64,000 bases of DNA, from assembly GCF_017876155.1 (NCBI RefSeq), contig NZ_JAGINP010000017.1, positions 124,001 through 188,000 on the forward strand. The letters run 5' to 3'. Shown here in pieces: positions 1-8,661 of the stretch (positions are counted from its first letter, which is position 1; every line of letters starts with the position of its first letter). The notes under the pieces are model-generated. The model was not told the origin of the DNA. It was given only the letters and a program-made list of their open reading frames with translations, and searched no databases. The stretch is from Azospirillum rugosum. GTDB taxonomy: Bacteria > Pseudomonadota > Alphaproteobacteria > Azospirillales > Azospirillaceae. The translations under genes and the position numbers were made by a program.

Positions 1-597
1 CGGCCCGGCGACCTCCAGATCAAGCGCGAGCTGCTCGCCGTTGTCGTTCGACGCGCGCCGGGTCGTGGGAACGTCGGAGAACACCGCCACCCGCACGCCC
101 GCCGGCCAGAGGGCTTGCCGCCACAGATCCATCACGTCCCATTCAACGACCTCGCGCCGGGAATCGCCCTCCGGCAGAAGCGCCCGCCATAGGGTGCCCA
201 GAGGGCGAACCCCGGAACGCTGGTCAACATCAGTCGCCGTCAGGCCCAGCGCCCGCCGCCGCGCGTCAATCTGTTCCAGCAGCGCCGCATAGACACACTT
301 GGCGACTGCCCCAGGCCGCACCGGATCGATCGCGCGGGCTTCCCGCTCCGCCGCCGGCGGCCTGTTCGCCGGCAACACCGCCAGGCGCGCCCCGTCCCGC
401 CAGAGCGCGGTGAACATCAGGCCGAGCATTTCCCAGCCGGCCCGGCGGCCGGAAGGCCTGCCGGCATGCAGGCATTTCGCGAAATAGCCGTCTTGCAGCC
501 CGCTCATGTCGTCCATCTTCGCCATGGACCAGCCCAAGCCGCGCCGCCGCGCGTCGAAAGCCTGCATCAACTCGATGTACAGGGGTGACACCGCCAT
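1..597 (-). CDS. Phage-borne protein with two repeated HTH-like units (partial)
   Basis: The reading frame starts at ATG 597 behind a G-rich stretch (GGGGGCGG) and stays open to the window edge, so the C-terminus is missing; 199 codons are visible. Two related units follow each other. The first runs LMQAFDARRRGLGW...FAKCLHAG...LGLMFTALWRDGARLAVLPA, the second LLEQIDARRRALGL...WRALLPEG...DLWRQALWPAGVRVAVF. Each has the look of a small XRE-like helix-turn-helix domain of the kind seen in rhizobial and phage regulators (ARRRxLGxS...GYxxKxL). The gene is divergent from the phage structural genes at 774, so it may regulate them. Both units are degenerate, and the product could instead be a non-regulatory early protein. 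The function is not established. Confidence 0.6.
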   Translation of the reverse strand, partial: MAVSPLYIELMQAFDARRRGLGWSMAKMDDMSGLQDGYFAKCLHAGRPSGRRAGWEMLGLMFTALWRDGARLAVLPANRPPAAEREARAIDPVRPGAVAKCVYAALLEQIDARRRALGLTATDVDQRSGVRPLGTLWRALLPEGDSRREVVEWDVMDLWRQALWPAGVRVAVFSDVPTTRRASNDNGEQLALDLEVAGP

Positions 598-654
598 ACC
601 GCCCCCACTTGCGCTGTTTGTTGGCGTGCGTGAAACAAAAAGCCTCACGAAGCA

Positions 655-665
655 ACAACCGTTGT
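655..665. promoter_or_regulatory. Small palindrome between divergent phage genes
   Basis: ACAAC-C-GTTGT is a perfect 5-bp inverted repeat in the 176-bp space between the minus-strand gene starting at 597 and the plus-strand gene starting at 774. A further GTTGTG follows at 668-673. It could be an operator for the neighbouring HTH-like protein. No convincing -35/-10 pair was found, so this is only a candidate. Confidence 0.25.
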
Positions 666-773
666 GCGTTGTGATACAGTAGCCCGAGGCAGGCGGCAAC
701 ACTGGGGCGCTTCTCGCCGGTGGGAAGAAGTCGCCCTGAGCAAGCCCGCAAGCATGCGCGGAAGGGTGTGAAC

Positions 774-3305
774 ATGACGATGGACCTGTGGGCGACCGTA
801 GCCCGCGTTGGCGACCAGATCACCGACACGGCCACCCAAGTAGGGAGGCAGATCGTGGCCGGGAAGCTGGCCGACATGGAACTCGAAGCCGGCCAGAAGC
901 TGACCGAGCTGGAACTGAAGCACCGCAATGATCCGCAGGGCTTTTCCAGCGAATGGGACGGCTACAAGAAAGGCGTGATCAAGGGATCGCCGGCCTTTTT
1001 CGCATCGCACCTCGACACGAAGCTTTCCAGGGACGGGCAGACGGTTTTCCGTCGGCTCTCCGTCGAGCACCTGAACCGTCAGCAGAGCGACGCCAACACG
1101 TCCATGAAGGCCCGTCTTGCCTTGGCGAGCGACCAGATCGCGGCGCACGCCATGGGTGGCAACGTTGACGCCATGGCCGGAGCCCTTGGCGAGTACGACC
1201 AGATTTTGCAGTCGGCGACCGGCCTTGGGTTCGTCACTCCCGACGAGGCGCAGCTGATGCGCCACCACACCGAGAGCCGTGGACGTTCCGAGCTGACCCT
1301 GTTCAGCGTCGCGAAGGCGTATGAGGCCGGCGGCCCCGACTTCGCGCGGGCGATGGTTCATCAGGAGATCGTCAGCAACCCGACCCTCGCCCTTTCCGCA
1401 GAGGAGCGCATCCGGCTACAGAACCGGAGTGACACCATGATCGGCGACCTGGAGCGCACGCGCGCCCAGAAGACCGCCGAGGCCGCCCGCCAGGACGCCG
1501 AGACCTACGCCCGGAGAAATGCCGACCTCACCATTCGGGCCAGCCGCGGGGCGCTGGGGCGTGTGGAGGTGGAGGACGCCTATCAGAACGGCGCCGGGTG
1601 GCTTCAGCCGCACGACTACACGCGCCTGACGCTGGCCCTCGACAAGGTGACGGAGGAGGCCGCGCGCCAGCAGCTCGCCCTTCAGCGTGTGGACCGAGCC
1701 GGACAGACGGTCGCGGCGCCGGCGCCTTCCTTCGCAGACCGCACCATCGGGGCCGAATGGTCCCCGGCCGGACGCGACAAGAACCCGGCCAGCAGCGCCA
1801 CCGGCCCAGGGCAGTTCACCGACGGGACGTGGCTGGAGGTGATGCGCAAGCACGCGCCCCAGCTCGCCGCCGGCAAGACGGATGAGCAGGTACTGGCCTT
1901 GCGCGACAGCGGCACCCCGCAGGAACGGCGCGCGCTGCACGCCCGCATGGTCGACGCCTACGGCAATGAAAACGCCGCCTTCCTGAAGGCCAACGGCGTT
2001 GATCGGGTTGGCGACGGCGAGAAGTACCTTGCGCACTTCGCCGGCCCGGCCGGGGCGCTGGCGATCCTTCAGGCGGACCCGAACACCCCCGTCCGCGACG
2101 TCCTGTCCGCCGACGTGATCAAGGCCAACGGCGGCATGAAGCGGGGCGGCAAGGCGTTCGCCGATTGGACCGCAGGCGAGTTGCACGCATGGGCCGCCGA
2201 GAAGATGGGCGTGAAACCGCTCGACCCCACCCCGGCAACCATCGCGGTGCACGTCCCCTACCTGGACCCCCGCAACAAGGATGACCGGGACGCCGTTGAC
2301 CTGCATTTCGGGGCGATCAAGGCCGGGCTCGACCAGCGCAGCGCCCCTCCCGCCGAGCGCCAGGCCGTGACGCTGACGGCCGTCCAGAAATACGGGTTCC
2401 TGCCCAGCGACGTGGCAGGCGACATCCGCGGCAAGCTCCGGAATGGATTGCCAGCCGACAAGATCGAGGCCGCCCGGTTCGTCAGCAGCATCGAGGCCAC
2501 CGCTCCGCAGGCCGCGCGCGACCTCGGCACCGACGATTACACCGTTGCCCACATGCTCAACGACCAGATCAACGCGGGCGTGCCGGCCGATATCGCCGTG
2601 CAGCGCGTCGACGCCGCCATGCGCCAGGACCCGGCTGAGCGGGTGCGGCGGGAAGCGATGTTCGGCGACAAGAAGATCACCGAAGGGAATCGGTCGTGGC
2701 TGAAGAAGCAGGGCCGGGACTGGTTTGGCACCAACACCGCCGTCCCCGACGCGCTGGCTGGCGAGTTCGAGGATCTGGTGAAGGACCGGTTCCTTGCCAC
2801 CGGGGACATCGACGTTGCCCGCAAGGTCGCGTGGAACGACCTGTCGAAAGTCTGGGCTGAAACGAAGATCGGCGGGAAGCGCTTCGCCCGCTATGCCCCG
2901 GAGGCGATGTACGCCAACGGCCGGGACTCGTCATGGATCGAAGGTCAGCTGTACCACGACCTGGAGCAGGCCGGGACCGCGGCGCCCATCGCAAACCTGA
3001 AGGGCCGCGTTCAGCTGCATGCCGACCGGACCAGCGGACACGAAGACCGGCCCTCCTATCAGGTGCTGGAGCAGGACGACAACGGCGTGTGGGGGCCGGT
3101 TCGCGGCAAGGATGGCAAGCCCTTGCTCGGACCCGACGGGAAGCCCATGCGCTGGCGGCCCGACTGGAACAGCTCCCCCGCGGCCGACGAGGAACGCCGG
3201 GGCATCGCGCAGACCGTGGACCGCGCCCGCGTCCTTCGCGACTTCCGCGACCTGAAGTCCGAGGTGCCGGCCAACAGCACCGCCGGCCTGTTCAACCCCC
3301 GCTGA
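774..3305 (+). CDS. Phage internal virion-type protein with lytic transglycosylase-like domain
   Basis: 843 aa. ATG 774 is chosen because GGAAGGG (760-766) lies 7 bases upstream; an earlier in-frame start would add 18 residues with no ribosome site. Around residues 320-480 there is an SLT/goose-lysozyme-like segment: a Glu in IGAEWSPAGRDKNP, then SSATGPGQFTDGTWLEVM, and later YLAHFAGPAGALAIL. This pattern is known from phage and rhizobial lytic transglycosylases that open the peptidoglycan during DNA entry. The rest is polar and largely helical. The stop is 14 bases before the next large gene, so the two are co-transcribed. The size and arrangement suggest an internal core protein of a podovirus (inference). 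Confidence 0.7.
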   Translation: MTMDLWATVARVGDQITDTATQVGRQIVAGKLADMELEAGQKLTELELKHRNDPQGFSSEWDGYKKGVIKGSPAFFASHLDTKLSRDGQTVFRRLSVEHLNRQQSDANTSMKARLALASDQIAAHAMGGNVDAMAGALGEYDQILQSATGLGFVTPDEAQLMRHHTESRGRSELTLFSVAKAYEAGGPDFARAMVHQEIVSNPTLALSAEERIRLQNRSDTMIGDLERTRAQKTAEAARQDAETYARRNADLTIRASRGALGRVEVEDAYQNGAGWLQPHDYTRLTLALDKVTEEAARQQLALQRVDRAGQTVAAPAPSFADRTIGAEWSPAGRDKNPASSATGPGQFTDGTWLEVMRKHAPQLAAGKTDEQVLALRDSGTPQERRALHARMVDAYGNENAAFLKANGVDRVGDGEKYLAHFAGPAGALAILQADPNTPVRDVLSADVIKANGGMKRGGKAFADWTAGELHAWAAEKMGVKPLDPTPATIAVHVPYLDPRNKDDRDAVDLHFGAIKAGLDQRSAPPAERQAVTLTAVQKYGFLPSDVAGDIRGKLRNGLPADKIEAARFVSSIEATAPQAARDLGTDDYTVAHMLNDQINAGVPADIAVQRVDAAMRQDPAERVRREAMFGDKKITEGNRSWLKKQGRDWFGTNTAVPDALAGEFEDLVKDRFLATGDIDVARKVAWNDLSKVWAETKIGGKRFARYAPEAMYANGRDSSWIEGQLYHDLEQAGTAAPIANLKGRVQLHADRTSGHEDRPSYQVLEQDDNGVWGPVRGKDGKPLLGPDGKPMRWRPDWNSSPAADEERRGIAQTVDRARVLRDFRDLKSEVPANSTAGLFNPR

Positions 3306-3319
3306 TCCGGAGCTGCTTC

Positions 3320-6300
3320 ATGCCGTTCATCACCACGACCGAGGCCGAGCGGGACGCGAGCCTCCTTCCGCCCCGCCTTCCGGAGCACCAGCAGGAGCCG
3401 GCGCCGGCCTTCCTCACCGAGACGGTTCCCGCCGCCTTCCGCCAGGGGAACACCGTCGGCGCCGCCCTGTCGCGGGAATGGTCCCTGCCGTCGGAGCCGA
3501 ACCCCGACTTCGACCCGTTCGCCGAGCTGGGCGACCGGTACCGGCCCTATGCCCGCTCGTTCATCGACGCCGAGGGCCCGGCCGACGTGCTGCGCATCAA
3601 GCGGCAGATCGACCAGGAACTGGACGACCGCCGGACCCTCGCGGCATCGGGGACCGCCGGCCTCGCGGCCGGGCTCGTTGCCGGCTTCGTGGACCCGGTG
3701 AACCTGTTGCCCCTTGGCGTGACCGCCAACGCCGTCCGCGGGGCCGCCGTGCCCGCCCGGATCGTCACCGGGGCGCTTGGCGCCGGCGCCGGGGCAGCGG
3801 CCCAGGAAGCGGCGTTGCAGGATCTGCAGGAAACCCGCTCCCCCGAGGAATCGCTTCGGAACGTCGGAACCGCCGTGGCGTTCGGCGGCGCCGTTGGCGG
3901 AGCCATGGGGGCGGGTAGCCGCGCCGTCAACGCGGCCCGCGGGGCGGTAGCCGGCGCCGCCGTGGGCGGAGCGTCCGAGCTGGTCATCAATCCAGACGCG
4001 ACTCCCGCATCCGTCGGCGTGTCGGCGCTTCTCAGCGGCATCCTTGGCGGTGCCGTCGGGGCCGTGCATGGATCGTGGCACGACCTGGAGGCCCAGGCCG
4101 CGCGCGACCTCACCCCAGCGGGCGAGCGAGGGCAACCCGATATCGGAAATCCGATATCGCCCGGGGCCGAACCCATCGACCCCATGCTGCCCGGCCAGAT
4201 CAAGCTGACCGCCGAGGACTTGGCCCGCGACACCGGGGGCCGGATCGACCCGGCCAGCGCCGGCCCGCGCGATGGTGTGTCATCCGTCGGCGCCGCCCAG
4301 GCCCGCGCGTCGGTGGCGGAGGAGCGGCTTGTTTCCGCCCTTGGCCTGGAAAAGGGAATCGCGCAGACCGCGCCCATGCTCCGCCTCGCGACCTCCCCCA
4401 GCATCGAGACGCGTCGCGTCGCGCAGGAGCTGATCGAGACGCCGTACACGTACGAGAAGAACGCCCTTGGCGTGGCGTCCCCCGTCGCCGTCGAGACGCG
4501 CGTGAAGATGTGGGACGCGCCGCTGGCGTCCGCGATCGAGGGCATGGAAGCCGCCTTCCTGAAGTACCGGACGGGGCGGCCCGACGCTTCCATGAAAGCG
4601 GTGAAGGCCGGCGACCTGTTCGGCGGAGCCCGCCGCGCCGACCGACTGACCTTCGACCAGTTCAAGCGCGAGGTGGGCAAGGCCATGCGCCGGGGCGACG
4701 AGCACCAGGTGCCCGAGGTGGCGGAGGCCGCGCGCGCCTTCCGCTCCAAGCTGTTCGACCCGCTGAAGGAACGCGCCATCGAAACCGGGCTTCTGCCCGA
4801 GGACGTGAAGCCGGAAACCGCCGTCTCCTATCTCACCCGCGTCTACAGCCATGAGCGCATCAAGGCCGAGCGGCCGCAATTCGTGCGCACCGTCACCGAC
4901 TGGTTGACCGGCCAGCGCGACGGCGCCGCCGACCGGCTGGAGGAGCACCGCGCGAAGGTGGAGGCGCTGACCCCGCAGGCCGAGCGGGAGCGCGCCCAGG
5001 TGGCGGAGACGTCCGCCGCGCTGACCAAGGCACAGACCGAGCTGAACCGCCTTCGCGCTGATCGGCGCGCCGCCGTCAACGAGCACCGCCGCGCCATCAA
5101 CGACGCGAAGCGGACCAGCGCCGGAACACCGCAGTTCGGCGAGTTCATGAAGGACGTGCGCCGGGGCCGCCCCGCCGGCAAGCCGCCCCTCTCCCTCTCG
5201 GCATGGTTGGCGAAGAAGGGCGGCGTGCAGAATCAGGGCGGCGAGTTGCGCGCGCTGGGCATCGACCACAAGACCCGGCCCGGCCTGATCAACAAGAACG
5301 GCATGCCCCTGGACGAGGCCGCCCGCGCCGCGTGGGAGGAAGGCTACATCGGCGCCCGCGACGAGCGGCCCGACATTCAGGAGCTGCTGGACGCCCTGCA
5401 TTCCGACGTGTCCGGCCGGGGCAAGGTCTACCGGGAGGACGACCTCGATTACCTGATGCAGCAGCAGGAGATCGACCGATTCCGGGAAGACCTCGACCGC
5501 GAAGGCCTCGACCTTGCGAAGATGACCGACGCCGAGCTTGAGGCCCGCGTCGCCCTGGAGCGCGAAGGGCCGATCAGCGAGGCGGAGGCCCGCCGGCTGG
5601 AGATCGACGCGGCGCTGGCCACCGACCGGGTGAAGGTCGCGGAGGCCCGCACCGCCGCCGCCGGAAAGCGCCTGGAGGACATCCGCGCCCGGGTGGCGGA
5701 GGCCCGGACCAAGCGTGACGAGATGGAAATGTGGCTGGCGAACCGGAAGGAGGCCCTTCGCGACACCGAGGCCGGGCTTGCCAAGGCCGAGGCGAAGGTG
5801 AAAGAGGCGGTGGACTTTGCCCGCGCCGAGGACGTGGAGCTGGAGGACATCGCCCAGCAGATCACCGACCGGATCCTTGGCGCGCCGGCCGGCCGAATCC
5901 CCTACGACGTGGTGCCGCTGGCCCGCGGCCCGCTGAAGGAACGGACCTTCAACATCCCCGACGAGCTGATCGAGCGGTGGCTTGAGTCGGACGTGGAGGC
6001 CGTGGCGAAGCATTACCGCCACACGATGGCGCCGGACGTGGAACTGGCCCGCACCTTCGGCCGCGCCGACCTTGCGGACCAGATCGCGAAGGTGGGTGAC
6101 GACTACGTGCAGAAGATGCGCGCCACGACGGACTCGCGGCAGCTCCGCCGCCTCGACGCCCAGCGCCGCGCCGACGTCCGCGACCTGGAGGCCATGCGCG
6201 ACCGGGTGCGCGGCACCTATCGCGCGCCGGCCGACCCCGACTCCATCTTCCACCGCGCCGTGCCGGTCATCGCCAATTTCAACTATGTCCGCCTGCTCGG

Positions 6301-7465
6301 GCAGATGACCGTTTCCAGCATTGGCGACCTGTCCCGGCCCGTTGCCGTGCACGGCATCACCCGCGTGTTCGGGGACGGCTTGGCCCCGCTCGTCCGGAAC
6401 TTCGCGGCCTTCCGCGCCAGCGCCGAGGAGGTGAAGGCTGCCGGGACCGCGCTCGACATGGTGCTGCATTCCCGCGCCATGAGCCTTGCCGACATCGGCG
6501 ACGAGTTCGGCCGGCGCACCCGGTTCGAGCGGGGCTTGAGCGCCACGGCGAATCACTTCGGGGCAATCGCCATCATGGCCCCCTGGAACGCCGCACTGAA
6601 GCAGTTCAGCGGCGTGATCACCGCCACCAACCTGATCCGCGACGCCCAGGCGCTGGCGGCCGGCAAGCTGGGGCGGGACCGGATCACCCGCCTTGCCGCC
6701 GCCGGGATCGACCACGAGCTTGCGCAGCGCATCGCCCAGCAGTTCGCCCAGCATGGCGAGAGCCAGGACGGCGTGCACATCGCCCACACCGACCGGTGGA
6801 CCGACCGCCAGGCGCTGGAGACGTTCCGCGCCGCGATCGTGCGCGAGGTGGACCGGACCATCAACACGCCATCCGCCGGCATCAAGCCGCTGTGGATGTC
6901 CTCCCCCGTCGGGAAGCTGGTGGGCCAGTTCAAGAGCTTCAGCTTCGCCACCACGCAGCAGATCGCGATCGCCGGCCTACAGCGGCGCGACGCGGCGATC
7001 CTGAACGGGCTGATGCTGGCCGTCGGCTTGGGCATGGTGGCGCAGCTCTGCGTCGACACTCTGGCCGGCCGGGAGCCGAAGGACGACCCCGGCTATTGGA
7101 TCGTGAAGGGCCTGGACAAGTCGGGCGCGTTGGGATGGCTGTTCGACGCTGCGAACCTCACCGGCAAGTTCACCCGCGGCCTCACCAGCCCCGAGGTGCT
7201 GACCGGCGGGGGCGAGGTGGGGCGCTACGCCGGGCAGAACCCGCTGGAGGCGTTGCTTGGCCCGACCGCCGGCTTGGTGGGGGACATCGGCGCCGTGACC
7301 GGGGCGACCGTCACCGGGGAATGGAGCCGGGGCGACGTGTCCAAGGCCCGACGGCTGTTGCCCTTCCAGAACCTGTTCTTCCTCCGGTGGCTGTTCGACA
7401 AGGCCGAAGGGAACGCCGCGATGGAGCTGGGTCTACCGGAGGAGCGGGCAGGGGGCCGGCGGTAG
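3320..7465 (+). CDS. Giant phage internal virion / DNA-ejection-type protein
   Basis: 1381 aa, starting at ATG 3320 behind a CGGAG ribosome site. Residues about 107-247 are extremely Ala/Gly-rich and hydrophobic (AGLAAGLVAGFVDPVNLLPLG and GVSALLSGILGGAVGAVHG). Charged coiled-coil-like stretches lie near residues 540-605 and 745-845. A second hydrophobic helix (NGLMLAVGLGMVAQL) is near residue 1230. This composition is typical of the giant internal virion proteins of T7-like and related podoviruses, which leave the capsid and form the DNA channel. No catalytic motif was recognised; the transglycosylase-like domain is in the upstream partner instead. The function is inferred from size, composition and neighbour. 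It is the last structural gene before the terminator at 7479. Confidence 0.6.
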   Translation: MPFITTTEAERDASLLPPRLPEHQQEPAPAFLTETVPAAFRQGNTVGAALSREWSLPSEPNPDFDPFAELGDRYRPYARSFIDAEGPADVLRIKRQIDQELDDRRTLAASGTAGLAAGLVAGFVDPVNLLPLGVTANAVRGAAVPARIVTGALGAGAGAAAQEAALQDLQETRSPEESLRNVGTAVAFGGAVGGAMGAGSRAVNAARGAVAGAAVGGASELVINPDATPASVGVSALLSGILGGAVGAVHGSWHDLEAQAARDLTPAGERGQPDIGNPISPGAEPIDPMLPGQIKLTAEDLARDTGGRIDPASAGPRDGVSSVGAAQARASVAEERLVSALGLEKGIAQTAPMLRLATSPSIETRRVAQELIETPYTYEKNALGVASPVAVETRVKMWDAPLASAIEGMEAAFLKYRTGRPDASMKAVKAGDLFGGARRADRLTFDQFKREVGKAMRRGDEHQVPEVAEAARAFRSKLFDPLKERAIETGLLPEDVKPETAVSYLTRVYSHERIKAERPQFVRTVTDWLTGQRDGAADRLEEHRAKVEALTPQAERERAQVAETSAALTKAQTELNRLRADRRAAVNEHRRAINDAKRTSAGTPQFGEFMKDVRRGRPAGKPPLSLSAWLAKKGGVQNQGGELRALGIDHKTRPGLINKNGMPLDEAARAAWEEGYIGARDERPDIQELLDALHSDVSGRGKVYREDDLDYLMQQQEIDRFREDLDREGLDLAKMTDAELEARVALEREGPISEAEARRLEIDAALATDRVKVAEARTAAAGKRLEDIRARVAEARTKRDEMEMWLANRKEALRDTEAGLAKAEAKVKEAVDFARAEDVELEDIAQQITDRILGAPAGRIPYDVVPLARGPLKERTFNIPDELIERWLESDVEAVAKHYRHTMAPDVELARTFGRADLADQIAKVGDDYVQKMRATTDSRQLRRLDAQRRADVRDLEAMRDRVRGTYRAPADPDSIFHRAVPVIANFNYVRLLGQMTVSSIGDLSRPVAVHGITRVFGDGLAPLVRNFAAFRASAEEVKAAGTALDMVLHSRAMSLADIGDEFGRRTRFERGLSATANHFGAIAIMAPWNAALKQFSGVITATNLIRDAQALAAGKLGRDRITRLAAAGIDHELAQRIAQQFAQHGESQDGVHIAHTDRWTDRQALETFRAAIVREVDRTINTPSAGIKPLWMSSPVGKLVGQFKSFSFATTQQIAIAGLQRRDAAILNGLMLAVGLGMVAQLCVDTLAGREPKDDPGYWIVKGLDKSGALGWLFDAANLTGKFTRGLTSPEVLTGGGEVGRYAGQNPLEALLGPTAGLVGDIGAVTGATVTGEWSRGDVSKARRLLPFQNLFFLRWLFDKAEGNAAMELGLPEERAGGRR

Positions 7466-7478
7466 GCCAGAAAGCAGG

Positions 7479-7505
7479 AAGGCCCCGCGACCAGGGCGGG
7501 GCCTT
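7479..7505. terminator. Shared terminator at end of phage structural operon
   Basis: AAGGCCCCGC (7479-7488) pairs with GCGGGGCCTT (7496-7505). It sits 14 bases after the stop of the giant protein and 19 bases before the stop of the convergent gene ending at 7525. The T-tract is poor on both sides, so efficiency is uncertain. Confidence 0.6.
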
Positions 7506-7524
7506 CATCCTATGCGGCCGGCGC

Positions 7525-7917
7525 TCAGCCGACCTTGCGCTGCTCCTGATCCTCGATCCAGCGCAGGAGCGTGGACTTTCGGGCGCAGGTGGCGCGGCCG
7601 ATCTTGAACACCGGAATGCGGCCCTCGCGGGCGAGCTGATAGACCAGGGTCGCGCTTTCCGGGGTGCCGTAGAGGAAGTTCGAGATCTCCTCACCGCCCC
7701 GCAGCACGTCGCGTCCGATGGTATCCACGACTGCGGCCGGCATCACGTTCGCCAGCTTTTCCCCGAGTTCGCGAATCACCGTTTCGGCGAAGTGCGGCCC
7801 CAGGATCGTGGCGAGCGGCGCTCCGCCGGGTGCGATCGGACCCTGAACGGTTGCCCGGGCCAGCCCCATGCAGATTTCAAGCGCACTCGCGGAATTTCCC
7901 GCGTCCGTCTTACTCAT
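7525..7917 (-). CDS. Prophage excisionase-like DNA-binding protein
   Basis: 130 aa from ATG 7917, preceded by TGGGGGA. An in-frame ATG at 7929 has no better ribosome site. The C-terminal 50 residues (EEISNFLYG...VYQLAREGRIPVFKIGR...LLRWIEDQE) match the layout of excisionase/MerR-like winged-helix DNA-binding domains: a helix, a VYxLxxxGRIPxxKIGR wing-turn, and a final anchoring helix. The N-terminal part (residues 1-75) is not recognised. The gene lies downstream of the 7941-8537 gene on the same strand and shares its promoter region. A role in excision or in repression of the integrase is likely but inferred. Confidence 0.65.
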   Translation of the reverse strand: MSKTDAGNSASALEICMGLARATVQGPIAPGGAPLATILGPHFAETVIRELGEKLANVMPAAVVDTIGRDVLRGGEEISNFLYGTPESATLVYQLAREGRIPVFKIGRATCARKSTLLRWIEDQEQRKVG

Positions 7918-7940
7918 GGCATCCCCCATTGCAGAAGTCG

Positions 7941-8537
7941 TTATGTTCGAAGTAGGAGACCAAGCCGCAGGAGCGTCTTGTCCGTAATGACTTTACTGAC
8001 CGTTAAATCACCGCTTTGTTCATCGTCTGGTTCATCGGGCATCACTCCGTATTCGCACATGAACACAACGGAGAGTTCGCCATCTTCATTTCCGGAATGT
8101 ATGGAGATGAAGGCGCTGCGTACTGGCATCCCGAGGTGAACAACAATCTGTGGCGCCATCATGTGCGAGAACATGCGTTCAATTACACCAGAGCGCCCCA
8201 GGTCGATGATGCTGGAGAGCTGATCCAGGAACCCGGCTGACGGGTCCAGAACAGCAGCCATCCCGGCATCCATTCGGCTACGTCCTTCACCGAAGCGGCT
8301 TTGCAGCCGTCGCCACTCCTGAACGACGGCCGGCGCAGCGCTGGCCGACTCGGAGGCCAGCACGGCAACCAGCAGGGCAGCGCAGTCCGACGCGGTCATG
8401 TCGGCACCGCCAGGGCCGCGCCCGCCGGTCGAGATCACCCGGGCTTCGCGCAGCCGACGGGCGGGCAGGGCGACGGACGGCTCGGGTAGCCCGAGCACTT
8501 CCGCCAGCGCCGGAACGAGGGTGCTTAGCTTCGCCAT
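7941..8537 (-). CDS. Conserved phage-associated regulatory-type protein
   Basis: 198 aa from ATG 8537, with CAGGAAG just upstream. The frame runs open 46 codons further, but that part overlaps the integrase promoter region and has no ribosome site. The N-terminus (MAKLSTLVPALAEVLGLPEPSV...RRLREARVISTGGRGPGGADM) is a recurrent alphaproteobacterial phage motif that resembles a winged-helix domain: helix, Ala/Leu-rich helix, then an STGGRGPGGADM turn. The remainder (about 70-198) is not recognised. It is divergent from the integrase, with two inverted repeats between them, so a lysogeny-control role is plausible but unproven. Confidence 0.6.
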   Translation of the reverse strand: MAKLSTLVPALAEVLGLPEPSVALPARRLREARVISTGGRGPGGADMTASDCAALLVAVLASESASAAPAVVQEWRRLQSRFGEGRSRMDAGMAAVLDPSAGFLDQLSSIIDLGRSGVIERMFSHMMAPQIVVHLGMPVRSAFISIHSGNEDGELSVVFMCEYGVMPDEPDDEQSGDLTVSKVITDKTLLRLGLLLRT

Positions 8538-8568
8538 ACTTCCTGACGTTTCCGAACTAAACACCAAA

Positions 8569-8591
8569 ACCACCCCCTTTTCAGAGGTGGT
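8569..8591. promoter_or_regulatory. Inverted repeat with 11-nt spacer (operator candidate 1)
   Basis: ACCACC (8569-8574) and GGTGGT (8586-8591) are perfect inverted copies separated by 11 bases. The repeat lies just upstream of the minus-strand gene starting at 8537 and may overlap its promoter. It has the same spacer length as the repeat at 8612-8640. Confidence 0.4.
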
Positions 8592-8611
8592 AATGGTAAC
8601 TGTTGCCGAAA

Positions 8612-8640
8612 CTCCGTGCAATGGGGGATACTGCACGGAG
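8612..8640. promoter_or_regulatory. Inverted repeat with 11-nt spacer (operator candidate 2)
   Basis: CTCCGTGCA (8612-8620) and TGCACGGAG (8632-8640) are perfect 9-bp inverted copies with 11 bases between them. The repeat ends 6 bases before the integrase ribosome site (GAGGAGG, 8647-8653). It could be an operator, or an RNA hairpin that controls access to that site. Confidence 0.45.
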
Positions 8641-8661
8641 CACCAAGAGGAGGCACAAGGC

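Noticed and set aside
4280..6787. A very long open frame (835 codons) on the minus strand inside the giant phage gene
   Set aside because: It is antisense to a gene with a ribosome site and protein-like composition, its product is low-complexity and unlike any family, and such mirror frames are common in GC-rich DNA.
8398..8661. An N-terminal extension of the integrase
   Set aside because: It overlaps the start of the divergent gene at 8537, has no ribosome site, and the conserved integrase begins at 8662 behind GAGGAGG.
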